In this document: one piece after another, positions 1 to 7,516 of the stretch | Layout: each line of letters starts with the position of its first letter | Numbering within the stretch: position 1 is the stretch's first letter | Assembly (NCBI GenBank): GCA_002342365.1 | Contig: DDPV01000012.1 | Location: 64,949 to 81,366 of the forward strand | Source: Burkholderiales bacterium UBA2459 | GTDB taxonomy: Bacteria > Pseudomonadota > Gammaproteobacteria > Burkholderiales > Burkholderiaceae_E | Direction: 5' to 3' | DNA length: 16,418 nucleotides | Position numbers and translations under genes: made by a program | The notes under the pieces: model-generated | Databases searched by the model: none | Seen by the model: the letters and a program-made list of their open reading frames with translations, nothing else | What the model was told of the DNA's origin: nothing

Positions 1-621
1 TTCGGCACTCAGGTTTCCCTCTTGGTGGGTTTACTCACTGCCATTGCATCGCTTGCGCTTGGCATTTTCTTTGGACTGATGTCGGGCTATATCCGATGGG
101 TGGACTCGGTGGTGATGCGCGTGATGGATGGTTTGATGGCCATACCTTCGATTCTGATCGCGATTGCTCTTGTTGCGCTTTGGCGCGGGAGCATCACCAC
201 CGTCATTATTGCGATAACCATACCGGAGATACCACGCGTCACGCGCCTGGTGCGATCGCTTGTGCTTTCCATTCGTGAAGAGCCCTACGTCGAGGCGGCG
301 ATTGCCATCGGTACGCCGACCTGGAAGATCATGCTTTTTCACATTCTTCCGAATACAGTGGCCCCCCTTGTGGTTCAAGGCACATACATTTGTGCGGCCG
401 CTATCCTGGTCGAAGCGATTTTGTCTTTTCTCGGTGTGGGCCTGCCGCCGGATATTCCCACCTGGGGAAACATCATGGCTGAAGGTCGACCGCAGTTTAT
501 TCAGTACCCGCACAACATCTTTTTCCCGGGTATTTTTCTTGCAATTACGGTGCTCGCTGTCAATATTTTGGGCGATGGCTTGCGCGACACCCTCGATCCG
601 AAGATGGCCAAACGATTATGA
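1..621 (+). CDS. Peptide/nickel-type ABC transporter permease (DppC/OppC family), 5' partial
   Basis: Inner-membrane permease subunit of a binding-protein-dependent importer of the dipeptide/oligopeptide/nickel class. The reading frame is open from the first base (F-G-T-Q-V-S-L-L-V-G), so the start lies upstream of the window. The TTG at position 22 is an internal Leu codon. The visible 206 residues show several hydrophobic spans and the EAA cytoplasmic loop (E-E-P-Y-V-E-A-A-x-x-x-G followed by H-I-L-P-N), which docks on the ATPase. The C-terminal pattern F-L-G-V-G-L-P-P-D-x-P-x-W-G and the end L-R-D-x-L-D-P-K are typical of the DppC group. The stop TGA overlaps the ATG of the next gene (ATGA), so translation is probably coupled. 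The substrate cannot be told from the permease. The solute-binding protein and partner permease are presumably upstream, outside the window. Confidence 0.93.
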   Translation, partial: FGTQVSLLVGLLTAIASLALGIFFGLMSGYIRWVDSVVMRVMDGLMAIPSILIAIALVALWRGSITTVIIAITIPEIPRVTRLVRSLVLSIREEPYVEAAIAIGTPTWKIMLFHILPNTVAPLVVQGTYICAAAILVEAILSFLGVGLPPDIPTWGNIMAEGRPQFIQYPHNIFFPGIFLAITVLAVNILGDGLRDTLDPKMAKRL

Positions 622-2237
622 CGCCCGTCTTGCGGGTTGAAAACCTTCAAATCTCGCTGCCCTCTGAAGGTGATCGCCACCACGCTGTGTCTGCTGTGAA
701 CTTCACCGTCGGTCGCGGCGAAATTGTTTGCCTGGTTGGAGAGTCGGGCTCTGGCAAGTCGGTTATTGCGCAGTCGGTGATGGGTTTGCTGCCCACATCC
801 TTGCCGGTCACCGATGGCAGCATCGTTCTCGAAGGCGAAGACATCACGCGAGCGCCGATCAGCCGACTGCGCGAATTGCGCGCCACGCGAATGTCGATGA
901 TCTTCCAGGAGCCGATGACGGCATTAAATCCGGTCATGCGATGTGGGGAGCAAATCGATGAGGTCTTGAGGGCCCACACTGCGCTGAGCGATACCGAGCG
1001 TAAAAAAAAGATCATCGATATCATCCAGGAGGTCTCGCTACCCGATCCTGAGCGTATGTTCGACGCCTTTCCGCATCAACTCTCAGGGGGTCAAAGGCAG
1101 CGCATCATGATCGCGATGGCCTTGGTCCTGGAGCCGGTGCTCTTGATCGCGGATGAGCCCACGACCGCGCTTGATGTGACCACCCAGGCACAAATCCTTC
1201 GTTTGATCAGCGCTTTGCAGCGCAAACACGGAACCGGTGTGCTTTTTATCACGCACGATTTCGGTGTTGTTGCCGAAATCGCAGATCGTGTTGCGGTGCT
1301 TCGCTTGGGTGAATTGGTCGAGATGGGTCCGAAGGAGGACGTCTTGATGCGTCCGCAGCATGATTACACCAAAATGTTGATCGCTGCAGTACCCGGCATC
1401 CACCCCAAACCCAAGCCGCGTGATCAGGATGCTCCGGTGGTTTTGCAAGTCAGCGGTCTCGATAAACTTTACGGCAGCCAAGGCTGGTTCAGTGAACGTC
1501 ATCCGGTGCATGCAGCCAAGGCGGTCAGCTTTACCATCCGCAAAGGGCAAACACTTGGGATCGTCGGTGAATCGGGTTCGGGTAAATCAACGGTGGCGCG
1601 CTGTGTGGTTCGACTGATTGACCCGACTTCGGGGTCGATTGCGCTAGAGGGCCATGATCTGGCCAAGCTTTCAGGCCCCAAGCTGCGAGCCATGCGCAAA
1701 CGCGTTCAGATCATTTTCCAGGATCCCTATCGATCCTTGAATCCGCGGCGGACCGTCGGTGAGACGATCATGGAGGGTCCGATGAATTTTGGACTTTCGC
1801 GCACCGAGGCTGCACAGCGAGCCCGCGCGCTGATGGCCTGGGTCCGCATGGACCCGTCAGTGCTTAATCGCTATCCGCACCAGTTTTCTGGAGGTCAACG
1901 TCAGCGAATCAGCATTGCCCGCGCGCTTGCGATGGAGCCAGACTTGTTGATTGCTGATGAGGCCGTCTCTGCGCTTGATGTGAGCGTGCAGGCACAGGTG
2001 CTGGATTTGCTCGAAGAAATTCGCCAGCGGCTGAATCTGGCGATGCTTTTTATCACCCATGATTTGCGGGTTGCCGCCCAGATTTGCGATGACATTGTGG
2101 TGATGTCAAAGGGGGAGGTTGTTGAATACGGGCCAGCGGTTGAGGTTTTTGCTGCGCCTCAGCACGCTTACACCAGGAGCTTGTTTGCCGCTGCTCCCGG
2201 GCGCGATTTCCGCTTTCATCAAGCGAGCTCGACCTGA
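618..2237 (+). CDS. ABC transporter ATP-binding protein with two fused nucleotide-binding domains (DppD-DppF / GsiA-YejF type)
   Basis: This 539-residue protein powers the peptide-type importer whose permease lies just upstream, with ATG overlapping the permease stop. NBD1 has Walker A G-E-S-G-S-G-K-S at residues 41-48, Q-loop F-Q-E-P at 96-99, signature L-S-G-G-Q at 155-159, Walker B ending D-E at 179-180 and switch His213. A linker at about 258-275 (V-P-G-I-H-P-K-P-K) marks the end of the DppD-like half. NBD2 repeats the set: Walker A 317-324, Q-loop F-Q-D-P at 367-370, signature F-S-G-G-Q at 423-427, Walker B ending D-E at 447-448, and His481. All catalytic motifs are intact in both halves. 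Fused DppD-DppF proteins of about 540 residues are a known arrangement (GsiA, YejF). The substrate is not predictable here. The 3' end overlaps the convergent kinase gene by 19 bp. Confidence 0.95.
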   Translation: MTPVLRVENLQISLPSEGDRHHAVSAVNFTVGRGEIVCLVGESGSGKSVIAQSVMGLLPTSLPVTDGSIVLEGEDITRAPISRLRELRATRMSMIFQEPMTALNPVMRCGEQIDEVLRAHTALSDTERKKKIIDIIQEVSLPDPERMFDAFPHQLSGGQRQRIMIAMALVLEPVLLIADEPTTALDVTTQAQILRLISALQRKHGTGVLFITHDFGVVAEIADRVAVLRLGELVEMGPKEDVLMRPQHDYTKMLIAAVPGIHPKPKPRDQDAPVVLQVSGLDKLYGSQGWFSERHPVHAAKAVSFTIRKGQTLGIVGESGSGKSTVARCVVRLIDPTSGSIALEGHDLAKLSGPKLRAMRKRVQIIFQDPYRSLNPRRTVGETIMEGPMNFGLSRTEAAQRARALMAWVRMDPSVLNRYPHQFSGGQRQRISIARALAMEPDLLIADEAVSALDVSVQAQVLDLLEEIRQRLNLAMLFITHDLRVAAQICDDIVVMSKGEVVEYGPAVEVFAAPQHAYTRSLFAAAPGRDFRFHQASST

Positions 2238-3997
2238 ATCTGCTGCAGTGCTCTGCGCATTGCCTCAATCATGGTGTCCGGATGCACCGGTTTATGAAGA
2301 ACCTCAACACCTGCTCGAGCAAAGAGGGCGACATGATCGGGTGAGGTGTCCCCGGTGACAAGCACGGCTGGGATCGCGTGATTGAACTCATCCCGAATAT
2401 GCTCAATAAGCTTGAGCCCGTCTTTTTCAAGTCCTAAGGCGTAATCGCAGACAAGCAAGGAAGGCTTATCTTGCATTCTTTCGCACTGTTGAAGTGCCTC
2501 TTGAAATCCGCCGGCTGCCAGGACACGGCAGCCGTGCAAGGTGAGCATCAGCGTCATTGCGGTGAGGACTTCAAGGTCATCATCCACCACCAGGACAAGC
2601 TGGCCGGCGATGGATGCCGGGAGCTGGCCGTTTTGCATGGTCAGCTTGAGCTGCGCGAAGGGCGTTGTCGGTAATTCAATACAAAAACTGGAGCCACGAA
2701 ACACGCTCGAGCGCAGGCGCAGTCCGATACCCAGAATTTCAGCGAGTCGTCGCGCGATGGCAAGGCCCAGACCAAATCCACGCGGACCCTCGGCCAAACC
2801 GTCTTCACGAACCCTTGCGAACTCCTCAAAGACACGTCTGCGCAAGGCCTTTGGAATACCAGGCCCGGAGTCGATCACGGCAATGCGAACGCGCTTGCCA
2901 CGCTGCTTGGCAAGGACTTGTACCGATCCAATTTTTGTATATTTAAGTGCATTCGATATCAGGTTGCGCAAGATCCGCTCAAGCATGCTCGCATCACAAA
3001 GCACGGCCAAGTTCGGGTCTGCGCTGAAACGAAGCTCAATGGCGCGGGCATCGGCTAGCGTTTGAAACTCCGATTGCAAGCGCAGCAGAATCGATTGCAG
3101 GCTGATTGCCTCGATACGCGGTGCGATCACTTGTGCATCCAGTCTGGCGATATCAAGCAAGGAATCAAACATTTCATTCATGTAGCCGGCGCATTGCTGC
3201 ATACGCTTGACCATGTCGCGCAGGTCATCGGATAAGGGATAGGCTGCGGTTGAAGCGAGATAAAGGTTAAGTGAGTGCATCGGTTGCCGTAAGTCGTGAC
3301 TCGCGGTGGCGAGAAAACTTGACTTGGCAAGATTGGCCTGGTGGGCAGCGTCGCGCTGTGCCTGCAAATCATCGAGCAGATCCAGATGGCTGAAACGCAA
3401 TTGCAGCAATTCGCTGATCATGGTTTCGAGCCGGCGCTGAAAACCAAGCATCACCGCGGGAATCAGAATCATCGCCGCCTGCAAGGGCAATCCGCTAAGG
3501 TCACGGTAAATAAGCAACACAGCCGGTATCGGCAGCAGTGCCGGCACGGTCGCAACCAGAAAGAGGCGTTTTAAGCTTCCGAGGCACAGCAGGCAGATCA
3601 CGAGGTAGCCTGTATGGAACAACACAAAGCCCACCGCATGCCGCTCACTGGCTGGGAACAGGCTTATCCAACCCAAACCCACGAGACTGCCTACGGCAAG
3701 CAACAGCGCTTGCAGTTGCCGCTCCTGCCCAAGTTCCGGCATCGTTTCGGCTTCGGCCAAGAGACGCTTTTTTACACGCGAGCGCTGAATCCAGACCGCC
3801 CAGCCAAGCCATAGCAGAGCAAACCCACTCCACACCGACACCTGAAGCGCTGTCGACGGTTGCCAGGCCGATGCAAGTTCGAGCACTGCACCGGCACTGA
3901 AAGCTGCAATGAAGAGGGGAAAACTTCGCCAGGCATAGTGATAACGCTGCGCCTCAACCAAATGCTCATGCTTGGAGCTACGCGGAGGGCCTTGCAT
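2219..3997 (-). CDS. Membrane-bound hybrid sensor histidine kinase with C-terminal receiver domain
   Basis: This 592-residue protein is predicted to sense a signal through its membrane region and autophosphorylate. Residues about 25-185 carry roughly six hydrophobic segments with no recognisable large periplasmic domain. A coiled-coil-like stretch at about 186-224 leads to the HisKA H-box A-S-H-D-L-R-Q-P with phospho-acceptor His234. The ATPase domain shows the N-box R-N-L-I-S-N-A (344-350), G1 D-S-G-P-G-I-P (376-382) and G2 G-F-G-L-G-L (407-412). A receiver domain follows, with acidic pocket D472-D474, phospho-acceptor Asp518 (L-L-V-C-D-Y), Thr548 and Lys569. All key residues are present. 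The ATG at 3997 has an AGAGGAG-like ribosome site about 12 bases upstream, a slightly long spacing. No separate response regulator or Hpt gene lies beside it. The signal and the output partner are unknown. Confidence 0.93.
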   Translation of the reverse strand: MQGPPRSSKHEHLVEAQRYHYAWRSFPLFIAAFSAGAVLELASAWQPSTALQVSVWSGFALLWLGWAVWIQRSRVKKRLLAEAETMPELGQERQLQALLLAVGSLVGLGWISLFPASERHAVGFVLFHTGYLVICLLCLGSLKRLFLVATVPALLPIPAVLLIYRDLSGLPLQAAMILIPAVMLGFQRRLETMISELLQLRFSHLDLLDDLQAQRDAAHQANLAKSSFLATASHDLRQPMHSLNLYLASTAAYPLSDDLRDMVKRMQQCAGYMNEMFDSLLDIARLDAQVIAPRIEAISLQSILLRLQSEFQTLADARAIELRFSADPNLAVLCDASMLERILRNLISNALKYTKIGSVQVLAKQRGKRVRIAVIDSGPGIPKALRRRVFEEFARVREDGLAEGPRGFGLGLAIARRLAEILGIGLRLRSSVFRGSSFCIELPTTPFAQLKLTMQNGQLPASIAGQLVLVVDDDLEVLTAMTLMLTLHGCRVLAAGGFQEALQQCERMQDKPSLLVCDYALGLEKDGLKLIEHIRDEFNHAIPAVLVTGDTSPDHVALFARAGVEVLHKPVHPDTMIEAMRRALQQIQVELA

Positions 3998-4028
3998 GCG
4001 GTTCGATGTCTCCTCTGATCGGCTTGGC

Positions 4029-4059
4029 TTCGGGTTTGCAAAATTCGGGACGTCCCGAA
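4029..4059. promoter_or_regulatory. Candidate operator: perfect 16-bp palindrome plus an extra half-site
   Basis: The 150-bp region between the divergent kinase and dehydrogenase genes contains TTCGGGACGTCCCGAA at 4044-4059, a perfect inverted repeat. A third copy of the half-site TTCGGG stands at 4029-4034, in direct orientation, 15 bp before the first. The palindrome ends 47 bp before the kinase ATG and begins 104 bp before the dehydrogenase ATG, a position where a bound dimer could control either gene. The repeat is seen directly. Its use as an operator is inference, and the regulator is not known. Confidence 0.5.
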
Positions 4060-4147
4060 AGCTTCGCGGGGCGATGTGGCGCTTTGAAGGCTAGCACGAT
4101 AGGCACAATGGCGGTCTTTCGTTGATGAGATGCATTGAGGAGATGAG

Positions 4148-4894
4148 ATGAAGATTGATTTGAAAGGACGCAGGGCGCTTGTGGCGGGTGCAAGCCGCGG
4201 CATTGGTTTTTCGATCGCTGAGGCCTTTGCCCTGGCCGGTGCCGATGTGGCCATTTGCGCCCGTTCGCAGCCTGCCCTGGACGCAGCACAGCTTAGCCTG
4301 AGCAGGCACGGTGGAAAGGTCCTGGCAAGCAGCTGTGATTTAGGCGATGCTGAGTCGATCAGGCGTTGGGTCCAGGACGCTCAAGACAGTCTGGGTGGAA
4401 TCGATTGTCTGGTCAACAATGCATCGGGCTTTGGACGAAGCGATGACGAAGCGGGTTGGGCCGTCAGTGTGCAGATTGATTTGATGGCGACGGTTCGCGC
4501 CTGTCATGCTGCGCTGCCCGCGCTTGAAAAGCAAGGTGGCAGCATCATTCACATCTCGTCCATATCCGGACTAGGCGCAAGCGCGCGCACACCGCCTTAT
4601 GGCGCAGTGAAAGCTGCGCTGATCGAATACACGCAAACCCAGGCCTTGTTATACGCAGCCAAAAAGATTCGCGTCAATTGTATCGCTCCGGGTTCTATAT
4701 TTTTTGAAGGTGGAACCTGGGATGTCGCCAAGCGCGACAACCCTGAACTTTATGCGCGCATCCTGGCTGGTATTCCTTCGGGTCGCTATGGAACACCGGA
4801 GGAGGTCGCTAGCGTTGCTGCATTTTTAGCCAGCGATCTTGCCTCTTGGGTCACAGGCCAGACCATCGCGGTTGACGGCGGTCAGGCCTTGTAG
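4148..4894 (+). CDS. Short-chain dehydrogenase/reductase (classical SDR, FabG-like)
   Basis: This 248-residue cytoplasmic NAD(P)(H)-dependent oxidoreductase has a Rossmann fold. The cofactor glycine motif A-G-A-S-R-G-I-G is at residues 13-20, N-N-A-S at 90-93, catalytic Ser138, Tyr151 and Lys155 (Y-G-A-V-K), and the C-terminal G-Q-T-I-A-V-D-G-G is typical of classical SDRs. The spacing of the catalytic residues matches that recalled for E. coli FabG. The motif F-F-E-G-G-T-W-D after P-G-S resembles a group annotated only as SDR family oxidoreductase, so the true substrate is unknown. The start is supported by GAGGAG at 4137-4142, a few bases before the ATG. The gene is divergent from the histidine kinase and followed by a convergent operon. 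It is not obviously part of any pathway in this window. Confidence 0.93.
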   Translation: MKIDLKGRRALVAGASRGIGFSIAEAFALAGADVAICARSQPALDAAQLSLSRHGGKVLASSCDLGDAESIRRWVQDAQDSLGGIDCLVNNASGFGRSDDEAGWAVSVQIDLMATVRACHAALPALEKQGGSIIHISSISGLGASARTPPYGAVKAALIEYTQTQALLYAAKKIRVNCIAPGSIFFEGGTWDVAKRDNPELYARILAGIPSGRYGTPEEVASVAAFLASDLASWVTGQTIAVDGGQAL

Positions 4895-4900
4895 CTCAAC

Positions 4901-4932
4901 GCAGCCCTCCTCAGTCAAGGCTGAGCAGCTGC
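4901..4932. terminator. Weak hairpin between convergent genes, possible bidirectional terminator
   Basis: Between the SDR stop (4894) and the stop of the small gene at 4948 there is an imperfect hairpin. The outer stem is GCAGC (4901-4905) with GCTGC (4928-4932), and the inner stem is CTCAG (4910-4914) with CTGAG (4921-4925) around a 6-base loop. The internal loop is asymmetric and no T-run follows on either strand. It may end transcription or merely be chance structure. Confidence 0.28.
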
Positions 4933-4947
4933 GCTTCCTGGCAATCG

Positions 4948-5118
4948 TTAGTCACCGACCATCGCGCAGTGGGCGCCGCTGCTGACTTTGCCAGAGCCTG
5001 CCGCAATGAGCGGCGGCTCAAAGCGCAGGTCGATCGTCTCAGAACGACGAAAGTCCCAGACGATGAAAAAAGCTAGCGCCAGCCAAAATATACTGATGCC
5101 ACGAGATTTAGAAGCCAT
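4948..5118 (-). CDS. Small single-span membrane protein with a C-terminal cysteine, unrecognised
   Basis: This 56-residue protein begins M-A-S-K-S-R and is not one I recognise. I chose the ATG at 5118 rather than an in-frame ATG at 5157. It starts just before the YeeE/YedE stop (11-bp overlap), it puts the basic residues directly before the hydrophobic span at about residues 8-23, and the longer form would add 13 residues buried in the upstream gene. After the span come R-R-S-E-T-I-D-L-R-F-E-P-P, a Gly/Ser-rich stretch, and the end A-H-C-A-M-V-G-D with the only cysteine. It is the last gene of the rhodanese - YeeE/YedE operon, and the overlap suggests translational coupling. A role as a helper or sulfur-carrying partner of the membrane protein is inference from context and the lone Cys. 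Topology is uncertain because there are positive charges on both sides of the span. Confidence 0.68.
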   Translation of the reverse strand: MASKSRGISIFWLALAFFIVWDFRRSETIDLRFEPPLIAAGSGKVSSGAHCAMVGD

Positions 5119-6223
5119 AACGATCCCGTAAACGGATACCCGGCATTGTTCCGACAAAGGCTGTCAGCAGCCAAATCCAACCGTGCAGACTTCCGGTCGT
5201 GATACCGCTGAGCATCGCACCCACATTGCAACCAAAAGCCAGCCTTGAGCTGTAACCCATGACAAATCCGGCAGTCAGGGCAATCGCCCACTGTTTAGCA
5301 CTGTGTCCTTGCGGCTGGGCGCCTTGTGTCGCGGCCTGCGATCCCTTAGCGAGGGAGCTGCGATGCGTGATTGCAAAGGCGCCGGCGAGAATGCCAAGGT
5401 TCGTGATCGATGTGACATCAAGCAAGAGGCTCTCGCGCAAACGTTCCTGATGTTGTGGCAGGCCCCAAAAGCCGTGATGCGCTGGATCAAAGACAGCGCT
5501 TGCCACCGCGAGCTTCGCAGCCCACAGCCCAAAGCCATAAACAACACCCCAGGCTTGCCCTGATAACAGCAGGTTCAGCGTTGCCAACAAAGCCAGTCCG
5601 ATCGCTGCGATCATCAAGGGCTTCTTGATCCAAAGCCTGCCTGGGCCCACATGCCAGCGGACAAGCAAGATGAGCAGACCAATCAACAAGGCTGTGAGGG
5701 CCCAACTGAGCAGCGGACCCATGTGATCGAGCATCAACACCGGCGGAAGGCTGCCAAGGCTTAGCCAAAAAGGAAGATGTACCGATCCCAGAAAACTTCC
5801 AAGCGCAAAAAGGGGCAGGATCCCCATGTTGAGCGCAACGCCCGATCCGGCCTTGTAGAGCGTTCCCGAACCGCAACCGTCGGCGATTTGCATGCTCAAA
5901 CCAAAGAGGAATGCACCAATCAAAAGGCTCAGGCTGATGGGTCCGGCTGCGCTTTGCAGTTCATCGAAACTTGACAAAAGGGGCAGCGCCATGGCGCTGG
6001 CCAGCAGCAACAAAAACGCCTGCCCGACCACGCCTCGCGGATCTTTTGACCTTAGCAACTCGCGCCACCCGGTGGTAAACCCGAAGCGCCCGCCGGCAAG
6101 ACATGCACCGAGTCCGATTCCGACAACAAAAAGAACCGCTTGCCGGATTGACACGAATCCGGCCAAAAAAAGAAAGAATGCGCCGCTTGCGATCGGAACC
6201 GAAAGCCTCTGGATACGAACCAT
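5108..6223 (-). CDS. YeeE/YedE-family membrane protein, probable sulfur-compound transporter
   Basis: This 371-residue polytopic inner-membrane protein has about nine or ten hydrophobic segments. The two family halves are visible: R-F-G-F-T-T-G-W-R (46-54) followed by D-G-C-G-S-G-T-L (115-122), and R-L-A-F-G-C-N-V-G-A (327-336) followed by S-G-I-T-T-G-S-L-H-G-W. Members such as Spirochaeta TsuA take up thiosulfate through conserved cysteines. Cys117 and Cys332 sit in two of the expected motifs. The first expected Cys, in the R-x-x-F-C-type motif, is replaced (R-F-G-F-T-T), which I associate with a known FGFT subgroup. The gene starts 35 bp after the rhodanese stop and overlaps the small membrane-protein gene by 11 bp, so the three are very likely co-transcribed. 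The exact sulfur species carried is not known. Confidence 0.9.
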   Translation of the reverse strand: MVRIQRLSVPIASGAFFLFLAGFVSIRQAVLFVVGIGLGACLAGGRFGFTTGWRELLRSKDPRGVVGQAFLLLLASAMALPLLSSFDELQSAAGPISLSLLIGAFLFGLSMQIADGCGSGTLYKAGSGVALNMGILPLFALGSFLGSVHLPFWLSLGSLPPVLMLDHMGPLLSWALTALLIGLLILLVRWHVGPGRLWIKKPLMIAAIGLALLATLNLLLSGQAWGVVYGFGLWAAKLAVASAVFDPAHHGFWGLPQHQERLRESLLLDVTSITNLGILAGAFAITHRSSLAKGSQAATQGAQPQGHSAKQWAIALTAGFVMGYSSRLAFGCNVGAMLSGITTGSLHGWIWLLTAFVGTMPGIRLRDRYGF

Positions 6224-6258
6224 TGCTCGTTGGGTTTAGGCGCGCCCGATTCGAGCGA

Positions 6259-7392
6259 TTACAAGTGCTTTTCGGCCCAGAGCCTTGCGTCGATCAACAA
6301 TCCCTTGAGCCTTCCAGGTACATGATCCATCGGCAGCGCTTCGGACTGCTGCGTCCATTCGACCATCGAACCAGGGTAGAGCTTGACATGCTTGTGACCG
6401 AGGACTTCAGAGATGGCAAACCAGTTGGTGGCAGCCCAATGACCGGTATTACAGAACGATATCACCTGCGTATCGTTATCAATACCAGTGCCTGCAAGAA
6501 TGCTGCGCGCCTGCTGCTCAGTTCCGAACCGGGCGCTGCCTTCAACGAACCAGCGGTCGTGCTCAAGGTTGCTTGCCCCCTTAAGCGTGCCAGCCTGCAA
6601 CGCAGCCGTGTGTCTAGTCTGGCCGAGAAAGAACGCTGATGGCCTCGCATCGATCAGTTTGGACTGCGGTTTTCCCAAAAGTTCGACCACTTCACTGCGG
6701 CTAGCGAGCATGGCCGTGTTGAGCCTGGGGGAAAAACGGCTCTTGGCGACCGAGACTGTCCCTGGATCGGTGAGCAACTTGGCTTGATTCCAGGACTTCA
6801 TGCCACCGTTAAGCAGGGATAAGCGCTCGAGCCCGAGAACCTTCAAGGTCCAATACACACGAGCAGCCGAACCAAAGTCGGTCGGGTCATCGCCGTGTGA
6901 AGTCACCACGATATGTTGCTCGGGCGTGATTCCGAGGCCCTGAATCAGTGCCGTCAGTTTGTCGATGGCGGGCAGCTCGCCCGGGTTATTTGCCGGGCCT
7001 CGCCAGCTACCGTAGGGCGCATTCAAGGCCCCGGGAATATGGGCGGTGAAGTAGGCCTGCTGCGAGCGAATATCAATGATCCGCACAAGCGGTTCATCAA
7101 GTAGTTTGTTTAACTCATCGGCGCTGATCAGGGGTTTGACTGCGACTTGCTTTAAATCCTTGCTTTGCGCCTTTGTTTGCTCTGCAGACGAACTGGCTAT
7201 AGCGTTCACCGTTTGATTTGCCGACGCTTGCGCTGGCGTGCTGGCGGCTGTCGCTGTCGTCGTGCTGCTGGCCTCCTTGAGTTGCGCGATCGATGCGCTT
7301 GCGACAAGACTTAATCCGATACCGATCACCGCGGGCAGCAGGCGTGCTTGCGGTCTCGCTTCTCGGCCCAAAAGATGAAAACCAGCGGTCAT
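6259..7392 (-). CDS. Exported two-domain rhodanese-like sulfurtransferase
   Basis: This 377-residue sulfurtransferase is of the tandem-rhodanese type (thiosulfate or 3-mercaptopyruvate sulfurtransferase class). I chose the ATG at 7392 because AAGGAG (complement of 7400-7405) lies 7 bases before it. The in-frame GTG at 7419 lacks such a site. Residues 1-36 look like a signal peptide (basic start, hydrophobic core about 19-32, A-S-I-A before Gln37), so the enzyme probably acts in the periplasm. A Ser/Thr/Ala/Gln-rich linker (37-85) precedes the first rhodanese domain (about 88-205), where S-H-G-D-D replaces an active Cys loop. The second domain (about 225-350) carries the active loop C-N-T-G-H-W-A with Cys314. 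An inactive first and active second domain is the normal pattern of this family. It heads the operon with the YeeE/YedE protein and the small membrane protein, suggesting it passes or receives sulfane sulfur for transport. Confidence 0.92.
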   Translation of the reverse strand: MTAGFHLLGREARPQARLLPAVIGIGLSLVASASIAQLKEASSTTTATAASTPAQASANQTVNAIASSSAEQTKAQSKDLKQVAVKPLISADELNKLLDEPLVRIIDIRSQQAYFTAHIPGALNAPYGSWRGPANNPGELPAIDKLTALIQGLGITPEQHIVVTSHGDDPTDFGSAARVYWTLKVLGLERLSLLNGGMKSWNQAKLLTDPGTVSVAKSRFSPRLNTAMLASRSEVVELLGKPQSKLIDARPSAFFLGQTRHTAALQAGTLKGASNLEHDRWFVEGSARFGTEQQARSILAGTGIDNDTQVISFCNTGHWAATNWFAISEVLGHKHVKLYPGSMVEWTQQSEALPMDHVPGRLKGLLIDARLWAEKHL

Positions 7393-7439
7393 CAAACAAC
7401 TCCTTGAACGAAACACCACGCTGATAAGGCCTGATTCGA

Positions 7440-7455
7440 GCGCTGCACTCAGCGC
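7440..7455. repeat. GC-rich hairpin in the leader of the rhodanese operon
   Basis: GCGCTG (7440-7445) and CAGCGC (7450-7455) form a perfect 6-bp stem with a 4-base loop. It lies 48 bp upstream of the rhodanese ATG, within the likely untranslated leader. No T-run follows on either strand. Its function is unknown. It could affect leader structure or be a small operator. Confidence 0.35.
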
Positions 7456-7516
7456 AAGCTAGCCTTTGGCCTTGAGTCAGACTGTTGAACTTCAGCCCGT
7501 GATACTGCGCGCTCTA

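Noticed and set aside
2541..3065. 174-codon plus-strand frame inside the kinase gene
   Set aside because: It lies opposite the conserved kinase and receiver motifs, has no ribosome site and shows Ser/Arg-rich shadow composition.
4083..4110. Possible sigma-70 promoter for the SDR gene (TTGAAG and CACAAT)
   Set aside because: The spacer is only about 14 bp and the -10 match is poor, so it is not supportable.
6103..6639. 178-codon plus-strand frame spanning the YeeE/rhodanese junction
   Set aside because: It crosses two well-supported minus-strand genes and shows no recognisable domain.
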